From the NCBI GenBank assembly GCA_016281015.1, contig JAEEHS010000051.1, forward strand, positions 1 through 46,822: a stretch of DNA of 46,822 bases, written 5' to 3'. The DNA comes from Bacteroidales bacterium. Its GTDB lineage: Bacteria > Bacteroidota > Bacteroidia > Bacteroidales > UBA932. How positions within the stretch are numbered: position 1 is the first letter of the stretch; every line of letters starts with the position of its first letter. The translations under genes were made by a program, and so were the position numbers. Below the pieces are notes generated by a model that ran no database searches, was not told the origin of the DNA, and saw only the letters and a program-made list of their open reading frames with translations. Positions 6,992-15,405 of the stretch are shown piece by piece.

Positions 6992-9061
6992 ATGTACAGG
7001 GTACTGAAATTCGGCGGGTCCTCGGTTGCGAGCGCGACGGCGATGTCGCGGGTGCTGGATATTGTCCATGCAGAAAGGGCCAAAGGGAAAGTCATTCTCG
7101 TCAGTTCGGCCATCAGCGGCTGTACGGACACGTTGCTGGGCTTTGCGGCCGGGCAGACGGACGGAGGGGCCCTGGAGCAGCGTCATCTCGCCATCGTACG
7201 GCGGCTGTTTACCGGAGCGGAACGGGAGGCGGTTTCGCAGGAAATCCATGCGCTGTTCCGTCAGATGGAGGCGGCGCCTCCCGAGGAAAAAGTCACTTTC
7301 GGCGAACTGCTGTCCACGCGGATCCTGTACCATCAGCTTGCCTTCGACGGCGTCCGGGCCATCTGGCTGGATTCCCGCCGGCTCGTCGTCCGGGATGACG
7401 GGCAGGAAACCTACCGGCGCATCCGGGAAGCGGTGGACACCGAGGCGGACGTCTTTGTCGCCCCGGGCTTTATCTGCCAGGACCGGGAAGGCCGCGTATC
7501 GACCCTCGGGAGGGGCGGGTCCGACTTCAGCGCCGCCCTCTACGGCGCCGCCGTCGGGGCGGATTCCCTCCAGATCTGGACCGACGTCCCGGGCATCATG
7601 ACCGCGAATCCCAAAGAAGTTCCCGCCGCCCGCACCATCCCGCGCCTGTCCTACGGCGCGGCGCTGGACCTGGCGGAGCACGGCGCCAAGGTGCTTTATG
7701 CACCGACGGTGGCCCCTGCGATGGAGGCCGGCCTGGACATTGAGATCCGCAACACCTTCGATCCGGAGGGACGGCGGACCGTCATATCCTCCGCGGCTGA
7801 CACGACGCCCTGGATCGGGGTCACGGCCGACGGCGGAACCCTTCGCATCGTCGGCAGCCCCCTGTCAGACGTCTCCGCCGGAGAGGCCCAGGCGCTTTCC
7901 GCACTCCGGGAAGTGGGCATCGCCGCCATGGAAATCCGTCCGGAAGGAAGCGATGTCATTGTCGAAGTGCGGCCGGGGGTCCGCGTCCTGGCGCTGCAGG
8001 CGCTCCACCGCGCCTTCTTCCAGACGCCCCGGCGGGAGGACCTCGTCCTGTTCATCGCCGGCACCGGTGCGGTCGGAAAGGCCCTGCTGGAACTGGTGGG
8101 ACGCTCCGGCGAGGCCGTTGCCAAGACCTCGGGGAAACGGCTCCGCATCGAGGGGCTGGCCAACAGCCGCTATTATGGCATCGACCCCGGGGGGCACCCC
8201 ATCCCCTCGGAAGAAGGAGACTATGTCCGGGCGGTCATCGATGCGGCGCCGGAAGGAGCCCTTTTCGTGGACTGCACCGACAGCGAAACGCTGTGGACCC
8301 GCTACCGGGAGCTGCTGGAAGCGGGCATCGGCATCATTTCCTCGAACCGCCGCTCTTTCGCCATCCCTTATACGGATTATGCCGCCATCCATACGGCCGC
8401 CCGGGAAAACGGGGCGGTACTGCGCTATGAAACGACGGTCGGTGCAGCCCTTCCGATTCTCGGCACCATGGCCGGCGGCGCGGCGGGCTGCGATGAAATC
8501 CAAAGCATCGAAGCCGTCGTTTCCTGTACGCTGAACCAGATTCTGAGTTCCTATAGCGGAGAAGGTGCCAGCTTGTCGGCCCTTGTCCGGCGGGCCCAGG
8601 AAGAAGGTCTGACGGAAGCGGACCCCCGGATGGACCTCGGTGGACGGGATGCCCTGCGCAAACTGCTGATTCTCGCCCGCGTGGCCGGCATTCCGCTGGA
8701 GGAATCCGATGTCACCGTCGAACCGGCCGTCCCCCTCTGCGATGGACCGCTGGAACAGTTTTACGCGTCGCTTTCCGCTTTTGAAAAGGAGTTTGCCGCA
8801 AAGGTGCGGGAAGCCTCCGGGAGAGGAGGCCGCCTTCGTTTTGTCGCCTCGGTGGACAAAGCCCCCGGAACCCGCCTCGGCTACCGCGCCTCCATCCGTC
8901 TGCAGGAAGTGCCGCTTTCGCATCCGGCCTACTTCCTCGAGGGAACGGAAAACGCCATCATTGTCCAGAGCACATTCCACCCCTACCCCCTGGTCATCCA
9001 GGGCTCCGGAGAAGGCGCCCTGCAGGCGGCCGCGAGCATCCTCAACGATATTTTAAGATAA
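6992..9061 (+). CDS. thrA: Bifunctional aspartokinase/homoserine dehydrogenase (compact)
   Basis: Catalyses the first step (aspartate to aspartyl phosphate) and the third step (semialdehyde to homoserine) of the aspartate pathway. Residues 1-265 are the kinase, with KFGGSS (6-11), TLGRGGSDFS (171-180) and IWTDVPGIMTANP. Residues about 272-345 are one ACT-like module. Residues 350-689 are the dehydrogenase, with the Rossmann start FIAGTGAVGKALLE (354-367) and DLGGRDALRKLLILAR, which holds the catalytic Asp and Lys. At 689 aa it is about 120 shorter than typical ThrA (about 810-820), mainly in the ACT region and kinase. The NADP-site Lys of the usual NK motif is Arg (SSNRRSF, about 450-456). 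Convergent with dapB, overlapping it by 9 nt. Confidence 0.93.
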   Translation: MYRVLKFGGSSVASATAMSRVLDIVHAERAKGKVILVSSAISGCTDTLLGFAAGQTDGGALEQRHLAIVRRLFTGAEREAVSQEIHALFRQMEAAPPEEKVTFGELLSTRILYHQLAFDGVRAIWLDSRRLVVRDDGQETYRRIREAVDTEADVFVAPGFICQDREGRVSTLGRGGSDFSAALYGAAVGADSLQIWTDVPGIMTANPKEVPAARTIPRLSYGAALDLAEHGAKVLYAPTVAPAMEAGLDIEIRNTFDPEGRRTVISSAADTTPWIGVTADGGTLRIVGSPLSDVSAGEAQALSALREVGIAAMEIRPEGSDVIVEVRPGVRVLALQALHRAFFQTPRREDLVLFIAGTGAVGKALLELVGRSGEAVAKTSGKRLRIEGLANSRYYGIDPGGHPIPSEEGDYVRAVIDAAPEGALFVDCTDSETLWTRYRELLEAGIGIISSNRRSFAIPYTDYAAIHTAARENGAVLRYETTVGAALPILGTMAGGAAGCDEIQSIEAVVSCTLNQILSSYSGEGASLSALVRRAQEEGLTEADPRMDLGGRDALRKLLILARVAGIPLEESDVTVEPAVPLCDGPLEQFYASLSAFEKEFAAKVREASGRGGRLRFVASVDKAPGTRLGYRASIRLQEVPLSHPAYFLEGTENAIIVQSTFHPYPLVIQGSGEGALQAAASILNDILR

Positions 9062-9715
9062 GAGTTCCGAGAATTCGTGGACCCCGCTGACGGATTCGGT
9101 CATCAGGGCGGCGGTCACGGCCCCGGCGGCAAATCCGGCCCGGGAAAAAGCTTCGTGACGGAAGGTCAGTCTGTCAGCGCCGGAAGTCAGGGTAACGGTG
9201 TGGATACCAGGCACTTCCCCTTCCCGGACAGAGGTGATTTCCGGCTTCTCTCCCAGGCTTTCCTCCACGATGCGGCCCAGGGTCTTGGCCGTGCCGCTCG
9301 GCGCGTCGAGCTTGTGGATGTGGTGGATTTCCTCGATCTCCGGGGTGTATCCGGCCCCCTTCAGCAGCTCGGCGGCCTTTCGGACCGCCGCGAACAGCGC
9401 GTTCACCCCCAGGGAGAAGTTCGAGGCATAGACCATCGGCGTCCCGGCGTCCCGGAAAGCTTTGAACACGTCTTCCGCGATGTCGTTCCAGCCGGTCGTA
9501 CCGATGACGGCCGCACGGAAATGCTTGGCAATGAAGGGGTAATTCTTCCGGAAGGCTTCCGGCGTCGTAAAATCGATGACGACACATTCCCGGGCCACTT
9601 CCGGCGCTGTGGCGCAGATGTCTTCGCTCGCCGCGACAAGTTCCACGCCCCGGCGACGGAGTTCTTCTTCGACCATATGACCCATCCGGCCGTATCCGCT
9701 GATGATGACTTTCAT
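9053..9715 (-). CDS. dapB: 4-hydroxy-tetrahydrodipicolinate reductase
   Basis: NAD(P)H-dependent reductase of the diaminopimelate/lysine pathway. The 220-residue protein has the Rossmann start VIISGYGRMGHMVEEEL, the motif IGTTGW, and the catalytic signature EIHHIHKLDAPSGTA, whose His and Lys act on the substrate. It is shorter than most DapB (about 250-270), but all signature motifs are present. It lies at the distal end of the dap cluster, 108 nt after the dapE-like gene; that gap holds an inverted repeat and no clear TAnnTTTG box. Its 3' end overlaps thrA by 9 nt tail to tail. Confidence 0.94.
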   Translation of the reverse strand: MKVIISGYGRMGHMVEEELRRRGVELVAASEDICATAPEVARECVVIDFTTPEAFRKNYPFIAKHFRAAVIGTTGWNDIAEDVFKAFRDAGTPMVYASNFSLGVNALFAAVRKAAELLKGAGYTPEIEEIHHIHKLDAPSGTAKTLGRIVEESLGEKPEITSVREGEVPGIHTVTLTSGADRLTFRHEAFSRAGFAAGAVTAALMTESVSGVHEFSELLS

Positions 9716-9757
9716 GATTGCGTGTTTCTTAACTATTTGTATATCAGACGCTTATCG

Positions 9758-9791
9758 AAAATTGGTTATGCGAAAATGAGCAACCAATTTT
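9758..9791. terminator. Inverted repeat between dapE-like gene and dapB
   Basis: AAAATTGGTT (9758-9767) and AACCAATTTT (9782-9791) are perfect complements around a 14-nt loop. The hairpin lies 32 nt past the stop of the upstream gene. The descending arm ends in TTTT on either strand, so it could be a weak terminator, a partial one that lowers dapB expression, or an operator. Confidence 0.4.
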
Positions 9792-9823
9792 ACACAAATC
9801 GCTATTGATCAACAACTTACAAA

Positions 9824-10852
9824 TCATGCCCCAGACTCAGCCAGTCGGTGGAAAATGGCGACATACTGGTCCACTGCTTCTTCCAGGTCGGCGGCGAGCA
9901 CCTGCTCGTCGTCCCGGTGGGCTGTCAGGATGCTGCCGGGGCCGCAGATGGCCTTGTGGGCGAAATTGGTCAGGTGGGGGGCATCGCTGCCGAAGGCGAC
10001 TGGCGCCGATTCGAAACCCTCCAGGGTCAGGTAACGCGCCGGGGTGTCGCCGCCCCGCGCCGTCACGCTGAGCCTCCCGTCCATCAGATCGGGCGCAGAA
10101 GCCATCCACTCCTCGACGGCCGCATCCGACACGAAAGTCGTCCGGAAATACAGGCGGCAGGTCAGTTCCGGCGAAAGGATGTTCTGGGGGTTGTCGCTTC
10201 GGAGAAGCCCCACATTCCACGTGGTCTTTCCCAGCAGCGGGTCCTCCCCGAAGTCCACCGCCGAAAGCAGGCTGTAGAAGCGGTGGAACAGGTCCACGGC
10301 GCTGAGGCCCGCCTCCGGATAGCCGGAATGAAAAGCCTCGCCCGTGAAGCGCAGGTCATAGGATTTCGTGCCCTTGGAGGCGGAAACCATCCGATTGTCC
10401 GTCGGCTCTCCGACAATCAGATAGGACGAGCGAAAAGCGGTCTTCGCAAAAGCCTTGGCGCCCCAGGAACCGGTCTCTTCCCCGCTGACGAGGAGAAGGC
10501 CGAAACCGCTCAAGCCGGAGTCTGCCAGTCGCCGGCAGGCGGAAAGCATCGCGAAGAGCTGGCCCTTGGCATCGCAGGAGCCCCGGCCGAGGATGCGCCG
10601 GACCCTTCCTGCCTCGTCGGTCTCGAAGGCCGGGGGAATATAGGGCGGAACCGTGTCCATGTGGGTGCAGAAAACGACTTCCGGCGTCCCCCAGCGAAGC
10701 AGGAGGTTCTGTGTGCCGTCCCCCACTTCGAAGCGTTCCAGCACCGCGCCGGGCGTCACAATGAGCCCGGCGAGCCAGTCCGAGAACGCCCTTTCCCTTC
10801 CGGAGGTGGAGTCCCGCTCCAGCATCTGTCTGAACAAAGCGTAATCTAGCAT
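9824..10852 (-). CDS. dapE: M20 family metallopeptidase, probably succinyl-diaminopimelate desuccinylase
   Basis: Di-zinc amidohydrolase of the ArgE/DapE/CPG2 family. The 342-residue protein shows the metal ligands in order: His in CTHMDTVPP (about 61-70), Asp in GRGSCDAKGQ, the catalytic/ligand pair Glu-Glu in SGEETGS, Glu in VGEPT, and a final His in GPGSILTAHRDDE. Sequence alone does not separate DapE from ArgE. Position between asd and dapB, in a cluster with dapD, which makes the succinylated intermediate, favours DapE. It overlaps asd by 7 nt. It is slightly shorter than typical DapE (about 375 aa). Confidence 0.85.
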   Translation of the reverse strand: MLDYALFRQMLERDSTSGRERAFSDWLAGLIVTPGAVLERFEVGDGTQNLLLRWGTPEVVFCTHMDTVPPYIPPAFETDEAGRVRRILGRGSCDAKGQLFAMLSACRRLADSGLSGFGLLLVSGEETGSWGAKAFAKTAFRSSYLIVGEPTDNRMVSASKGTKSYDLRFTGEAFHSGYPEAGLSAVDLFHRFYSLLSAVDFGEDPLLGKTTWNVGLLRSDNPQNILSPELTCRLYFRTTFVSDAAVEEWMASAPDLMDGRLSVTARGGDTPARYLTLEGFESAPVAFGSDAPHLTNFAHKAICGPGSILTAHRDDEQVLAADLEEAVDQYVAIFHRLAESGA

Positions 10853-11841
10853 GAGGGAAGGTATCCGTTACGCAACAGCACCTCGGCGATCTGGACCGCA
10901 TTGGTCGCGGCGCCTTTGCGGAGGTTGTCGCTGACACACCAGAAATTCAGCCCGTTCCCGATGGACGGATCCCGGCGGATGCGGCCGACAAAGACCTCAT
11001 CCCGGCCTTCCGCGTCGATGGGCATGGGATAGATGTTGCGGGCGGGGTCGTCCCGGACCACGACGCCACTCATCCCTTCGAGCAGGCGCCGTACCTCGGA
11101 GAGCTCGTACGGGCGCAGAAATTCCACATTGACGCTTTCGCTGTGACCGCCGCGCACCGGGACACGTACGCAGGTGGCCGACACGCCGATGGACCCGTCC
11201 CTGAGAATCTTCCGGGTCTCGTTGACCATCTTCATCTCCTCTTTCGTGTACCCATCCTCCAGGAAGGAGTCGATATGGGGCAGGACATTCAGGTCGATCG
11301 GATGGGGAAAGTGCATCCCCTTGCCGCCGCTGCGCTCGGTTTCCAGGTGGACAAGGCCCTTCTGGCCGGCGCCGGTCACGCTCTGGTAGGTTGAGACGAC
11401 GATGCGCTTGATGCCGAAGGCTTTGTGGAGGGGACTCAGCGGCAGGACCATCTGGATGGTTGAACAGTTGGGGTTGGCGATGATATGGTCTTTCTCCGTC
11501 AGGACATCGGCATTGATTTCCGGCACGACGAGCGGCACCGACGGATCCATCCGCCAGTAGGAGGAATTGTCCACGACATAGGTTCCCACGGCGGCGAAAC
11601 GGGGCGCGAGCGCGGCGGATGTCGCCCCGCCGGCAGAGAACAGGGCCAGCGCAGGACGCCGGGCGATGGCCTCGTCAGCCGGAATCACCGTCCACTCCTT
11701 CCCCTGGAACACAACTTTCTTTCCCCAGGAGCGTTCCGAGGCAACCGGAAGGAGTTCCGTCACAGGGAAGCACCTCTCTTCCAGGACTTTCAACATTTTG
11801 GAGCCCACCAGTCCCGTGGCTCCGACAACAGCGACAAGCAT
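10846..11841 (-). CDS. asd: Aspartate-semialdehyde dehydrogenase
   Basis: Reduces aspartyl phosphate to the semialdehyde, the branch point to lysine and threonine. The 331-residue protein has the NADP-binding start VAVVGATGLVGSKMLKVLEE, the catalytic Cys in IANPNCSTIQMVLPL, the SVTGAGQKG loop and RVPVRGGHSESV, which holds the active-site His. Length is standard. It overlaps the dapE-like gene by 7 nt and follows dapD after 1 nt, so translation is probably coupled. Confidence 0.95.
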   Translation of the reverse strand: MLVAVVGATGLVGSKMLKVLEERCFPVTELLPVASERSWGKKVVFQGKEWTVIPADEAIARRPALALFSAGGATSAALAPRFAAVGTYVVDNSSYWRMDPSVPLVVPEINADVLTEKDHIIANPNCSTIQMVLPLSPLHKAFGIKRIVVSTYQSVTGAGQKGLVHLETERSGGKGMHFPHPIDLNVLPHIDSFLEDGYTKEEMKMVNETRKILRDGSIGVSATCVRVPVRGGHSESVNVEFLRPYELSEVRRLLEGMSGVVVRDDPARNIYPMPIDAEGRDEVFVGRIRRDPSIGNGLNFWCVSDNLRKGAATNAVQIAEVLLRNGYLPSC

Positions 11842-11842
11842 A

Positions 11843-12619
11843 TTATCTCAACAAATCTTCCAATTGAACACTGCCGGAAGTTTTTTCATCCCGGTATTTG
11901 ACGATGACGGGGCAGTAGAGATGGACCCCGCTCTCCAGCGGAGAGCCGTCGCGAATGATGGGCTTGGAGCCGCTGACGACCACCGCGCCCCTCGGAACGA
12001 CAACCCGGCCCGCCTCGTTGCGGGGCAGGAAACAGCCCTTTGTGGCGTCGAAAAGCGCCGTCGAAGAGGTAATGATGACGCCGGAGGCGATTACCGCCCC
12101 TTCCTGGACGATGGTCCCCTCATAGATCCCGCAGTTGCCGCCGATGAAGGCCCCGTCCTCAATGATGGTCGGCAAGGCGCCGGCAGGTTCGAGCACGCCG
12201 CCGATCTGGGTGGACGCGGAGATATGGATATGGGACCCGACCTGGGCGCAGGAACCGATGGTCACATGGCTGTCCACCATGGTTCCTTCGCCGACATACG
12301 CACCGACATTGACATAAGCGGGCGGCATGACGATGGCCCCGGGCGAAAGATAGGCGCCGCGGCGGACGGCGGATCCGCCGGGCACGATCCGGACGCCGTC
12401 CGCTGCCGTGAACCGTCTAACGGGGAAGGTCGCCTTGTCGAAGAAGGAAAACTGCCCTTCTGACATATCCGTGACCGCACCGAGGCGAAAGCCGGCGAGG
12501 ATCACTTCCTTGACCCAGGCATGGACCACCCACACGCCGTCTTTCTTTTCGGCGACGCGGATGCTTCCTTTCTCCAGGCCTTCCATGACCTCATTGAATC
12601 TTTCCAGCGTAATGTCCAT
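11843..12619 (-). CDS. dapD: Tetrahydrodipicolinate N-succinyltransferase
   Basis: Transfers succinyl from succinyl-CoA to tetrahydrodipicolinate, committing this organism to the succinylase branch of lysine synthesis. The 258-residue protein has an alpha-helical N-terminal domain and a left-handed beta helix of hexapeptide repeats (for example SPGAIVMPPAYVNVGAYVG, MVDSHVTIGSCAQVG, FIGGNCGIYEG). Length is slightly below the usual 270. It follows dapA by 2 nt and precedes asd by 1 nt. Confidence 0.93.
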   Translation of the reverse strand: MDITLERFNEVMEGLEKGSIRVAEKKDGVWVVHAWVKEVILAGFRLGAVTDMSEGQFSFFDKATFPVRRFTAADGVRIVPGGSAVRRGAYLSPGAIVMPPAYVNVGAYVGEGTMVDSHVTIGSCAQVGSHIHISASTQIGGVLEPAGALPTIIEDGAFIGGNCGIYEGTIVQEGAVIASGVIITSSTALFDATKGCFLPRNEAGRVVVPRGAVVVSGSKPIIRDGSPLESGVHLYCPVIVKYRDEKTSGSVQLEDLLR

Positions 12620-12621
12620 TT

Positions 12622-13497
12622 CTATAGTAAGTCTAAGTCTTTCAAATCTTTCTCTATCAGCTCGCGGGTGGCGGGAAGCGCTCGCACAAGGGGCAGGCGC
12701 AGGTTGTCCTCCATCCTCCCGAGAAGGGCCATCCCCGCCTTGCCGGGAATGGGATTCGGCTCGACGAAAAGGTCCCGGAACAGGGGCGAAAGGCGCTCCT
12801 CCAGGGAACGGGCCGTCGCAAAGTCGCCCTGGCGGAGGGCCTGGACAAAGCGGACCATCAGCGCGGGAGCGAGGTTGGAGGCGACGCTCACGACCCCGTC
12901 CGCACCCTTTTCCATCAAAAAAAGCGTATCGTCATCGTTGCCGGACAGGACGGCGAAATCCTCCGGAGCGCCTTCGAGGATCGCGAGGATCTGGTCCCGG
13001 CGGCCGGAAGCCTCCTTGATGCCGACAATGTTCTTCGTCCGGGAAAGGGCGAGGGTCGTTTCCGCCTCCAGGTTCGTTCCGGTCCGTCCCGGGACATTGT
13101 ACAGGACGATGGGCCTGGAAGTCTCCGCGGCGAGCCCCTGGAAATAGGCGAGCAGTCCCCGCTGCGGCGGCTTGTTATAATAAGGTACGACGACCAGGTA
13201 GGCGTCCGCCTCCGCGAGAAGCCGCATATTGGAGAGCGTCCCCTCAAAACTGTTCGTTCCCACGCCGACCATCACCGGAAGGTTCCCGCTGTGGGCCTTG
13301 ACCGTCCGAAAAACCAGGAGTTTTTCCTCATCCGAGAGGGTCGGGGTCTCTCCCGTCGTTCCGAGCGGGACCAGAAAATCCATCCCGGCCTCGACCTGTT
13401 CCCTGGTCTGACGAATCAGCGAGGGAACGTCCACCTTTCCGTCCCGGAAAGGCGTGAACATGGCTGTCCCGCAGCCCGTCAAACATTTCCTGCCCAT
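12622..13497 (-). CDS. dapA: 4-hydroxy-tetrahydrodipicolinate synthase
   Basis: Class I aldolase condensing pyruvate with aspartate semialdehyde. The 291-residue TIM barrel shows FLVPLGTTGETPTLS, VVVPYYNKPPQRG, the catalytic Tyr in VLYNVPGRTGTNL, the Schiff-base Lys in NIVGIKEASGRRDQI, and SGNDDDTLFLMEKGADGVVSV. Length is normal. Its ATG (13495-13497) overlaps the TGA of the preceding Na/Pi transporter (13497-13499) as TGATG, so translation is probably coupled to the transporter. Confidence 0.95.
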   Translation of the reverse strand: MGRKCLTGCGTAMFTPFRDGKVDVPSLIRQTREQVEAGMDFLVPLGTTGETPTLSDEEKLLVFRTVKAHSGNLPVMVGVGTNSFEGTLSNMRLLAEADAYLVVVPYYNKPPQRGLLAYFQGLAAETSRPIVLYNVPGRTGTNLEAETTLALSRTKNIVGIKEASGRRDQILAILEGAPEDFAVLSGNDDDTLFLMEKGADGVVSVASNLAPALMVRFVQALRQGDFATARSLEERLSPLFRDLFVEPNPIPGKAGMALLGRMEDNLRLPLVRALPATRELIEKDLKDLDLL

Positions 13498-15227
13498 CAG
13501 TTTGCTGCTTCAAGGGCCTCTTCCCGCTGAACCTCGGCAAAGGCTTCCGCGGTGGGGCTGAGTTTGCGGCGGATTCTCGCCTCAACGACATTCACGATAT
13601 AGTCGCCGGTCTTCTCGCATTCTTCCACGAGGTCCATGAAGACCGTCCCGCTGCCGTAGCCGTAGACGTGCTGGTCCAGCGCGGAGATATTCTGCTGCTT
13701 GAGGGCGTTGCGCGTGGCGTTGATTTTCTCCTCGATTGCGCGGGATTGGTTGGGATCGAAGGCGTCTTTGTGGCCGGACAGGAGGTTGTTCATGCTGACA
13801 AGGGCCTCGTCGACCAGCTTCATCATCTGTTCGACACCCGCAAGCTGCTCGGGATTGAAAACGGCTTTGGTGTCCCGTTTGCGACGGATGATCCGGGCGA
13901 GGTTGAAGCCGCTGTCGCCGATGGACTCCAGCTCGCTGATCTGGCGGAGCATGGAACGGATCTTCTCCTTCGTTTCGTCGGACAGGTGGGCGTCGCCGAC
14001 CTCGCCGAGGTAGCGGCCGATTTCCGCCTCCATCTTGTCGGACATGTCTTCGTACTTGGCGATGCGTTCATACGCTTTCTTGAACGCACCTTCATCCGTA
14101 ATGCCATCCAGCTGCCACACCAGCGAGAACATCTTCTGCATCCGCTCGCCGAAGACGACAATTTCCTTCTGCGCCTGCAGGACGGAGATTTCCGGGGTCT
14201 TCATGATACCGGCGCGGATAAACTGGAGACGGAACTCGTCCTCCTCCTCGCCGCGGGAAGGAATCAGGAAACAGACCACCTTTTCGATCTGCGGGATGAA
14301 CCAGATCAGGACCGAGGTGTTGATGACATTGAACGCCGTATGGAACGTCGCCAGGGCGAAGGACAGCTTGATGGGAGACTGCTCCCCGGCCGTCGGGTCC
14401 AGGCCTACGATGCCGCAGACCATCCGGACGAAGGGGAAGAAGAGGATCAGCACCCAGATGACGCCGAACACATTGAACACCAGATGGGCCATGGCCGTCC
14501 GGCGGGCCTGGGTATTGGCCGACATCGCCGCCAGGTTGGCCGTCAGGGTGGTACCGATGTTTTCGCCCATCACCAGGGCGATACCCTGATAGATGGTGAT
14601 TGCGCCGGTTGAGCAGAGGACCATGGTGATGGCCATCAGCGCAGCGGAGGACTGGACGGCCGCCGTCAGCACCGAGCCGATCAGCAGGAACAGCAGGATG
14701 GTCCCGTAATTGGTCTTGAAACTGGCGAAGAAGGCGACGACCTCCGGTTTGCTGGACAGGTCCATCTCCTCACCGGTCATCTTCAGCATGCCCAGGGCGA
14801 AGAGCAGGAAGCTCAGTCCGAAGAGGAAGTCTCCGAAATAGCGGTACTTGCCGGTCTGGATCAGGATGATGCCGATGAGGAAGGCCGGCCAGACCAGCAT
14901 GGTCACGTTGAACGAAAAACCCGCCGACATGATCCAGGCACTCATCGTCGTGCCGATATTCGCGCCCATGATGATGGAGATGGCCTGGGCGAGCGACAGG
15001 AGGGCGGCATTGACAAAGGAGACCGTCATCACCGTCGTTGCCGCGGAGGACTGGACGGCGACGGTCACCAGCGCACCGGTGGCGACGCCTGTGAAACGGT
15101 TGGTGGTCATGGCACCCAGCAGGTGCCGCAGGCCCGGTCCGGCCATTTTCTGCAGCGCTTCGCTCATCACCTTCATGCCGTAGATCAGCAGGGCGATGGA
15201 CCCTAAAAGTTTGAATATAATCAGCAT
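13497..15227 (-). CDS. Na/Pi cotransporter family protein with PhoU-like domain
   Basis: Inner-membrane sodium/phosphate symporter of the NptA/PF02690 type. The 576-residue protein has two inverted transport repeats marked by AVQSSAATTVMTVSFVNAA, with IIMGANIGTT, and AAVQSSAALMAITMV, with LVMGENIGTT. These are the paired QSS motifs of the family. The last 200 or so residues are helical and charged, like PhoU, and may regulate transport. It is the first intact gene of the nptA-dapA-dapD-asd-dapE run, starts 10 nt past the guaA scar, and its stop overlaps the dapA start. The link between phosphate uptake and lysine genes may be only transcriptional. Confidence 0.9.
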   Translation of the reverse strand: MLIIFKLLGSIALLIYGMKVMSEALQKMAGPGLRHLLGAMTTNRFTGVATGALVTVAVQSSAATTVMTVSFVNAALLSLAQAISIIMGANIGTTMSAWIMSAGFSFNVTMLVWPAFLIGIILIQTGKYRYFGDFLFGLSFLLFALGMLKMTGEEMDLSSKPEVVAFFASFKTNYGTILLFLLIGSVLTAAVQSSAALMAITMVLCSTGAITIYQGIALVMGENIGTTLTANLAAMSANTQARRTAMAHLVFNVFGVIWVLILFFPFVRMVCGIVGLDPTAGEQSPIKLSFALATFHTAFNVINTSVLIWFIPQIEKVVCFLIPSRGEEEDEFRLQFIRAGIMKTPEISVLQAQKEIVVFGERMQKMFSLVWQLDGITDEGAFKKAYERIAKYEDMSDKMEAEIGRYLGEVGDAHLSDETKEKIRSMLRQISELESIGDSGFNLARIIRRKRDTKAVFNPEQLAGVEQMMKLVDEALVSMNNLLSGHKDAFDPNQSRAIEEKINATRNALKQQNISALDQHVYGYGSGTVFMDLVEECEKTGDYIVNVVEARIRRKLSPTAEAFAEVQREEALEAAN

Positions 15228-15236
15228 AATATCAGT

Positions 15237-15405
15237 TTATTCCTATTCAATGGTTGCCGGAGAGGATGACGCCTCTGACGGAGCCGTCCAGCTGCGGCAT
15301 TTTGTTATAAGGGAAGATTTCACAGAAAACATTGCACTCGCGAAGGCGCCGGCCGATCAGCTGGGTCACCTGCGAGCCAAAATCGAGTATGAGGATTTTA
15401 TCCAT
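15237..15405 (-). pseudogene. guaA: GMP synthase deletion remnant (first 49 and last 8 codons)
   Basis: From 15405 the minus strand reads [20 protein letters not shown], the start of the GuaA glutaminase domain, then VRGVILSG, and stops two codons later (TGA at 15247-15249). The next bases are not random. In another frame 15237-15260 reads P-A-T-I-E-stop-E-stop, the final residues of GuaA (PATIEWE-stop) with Trp changed to a stop. Those 24 nt match the end of the intact guaA at 46326-46349 except at five bases. So about 1.4 kb was removed from inside a full guaA, probably at a CCGGC microhomology. The start codon overlaps the guaB stop by 8 nt, the usual guaB-guaA coupling. Confidence 0.9.

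Noticed and set aside
9824..10852. Acetylornithine deacetylase (ArgE) instead of DapE
   Set aside because: Sequence alone does not decide, but the gene sits between asd and dapB in a cluster with dapD and no arg gene is present.
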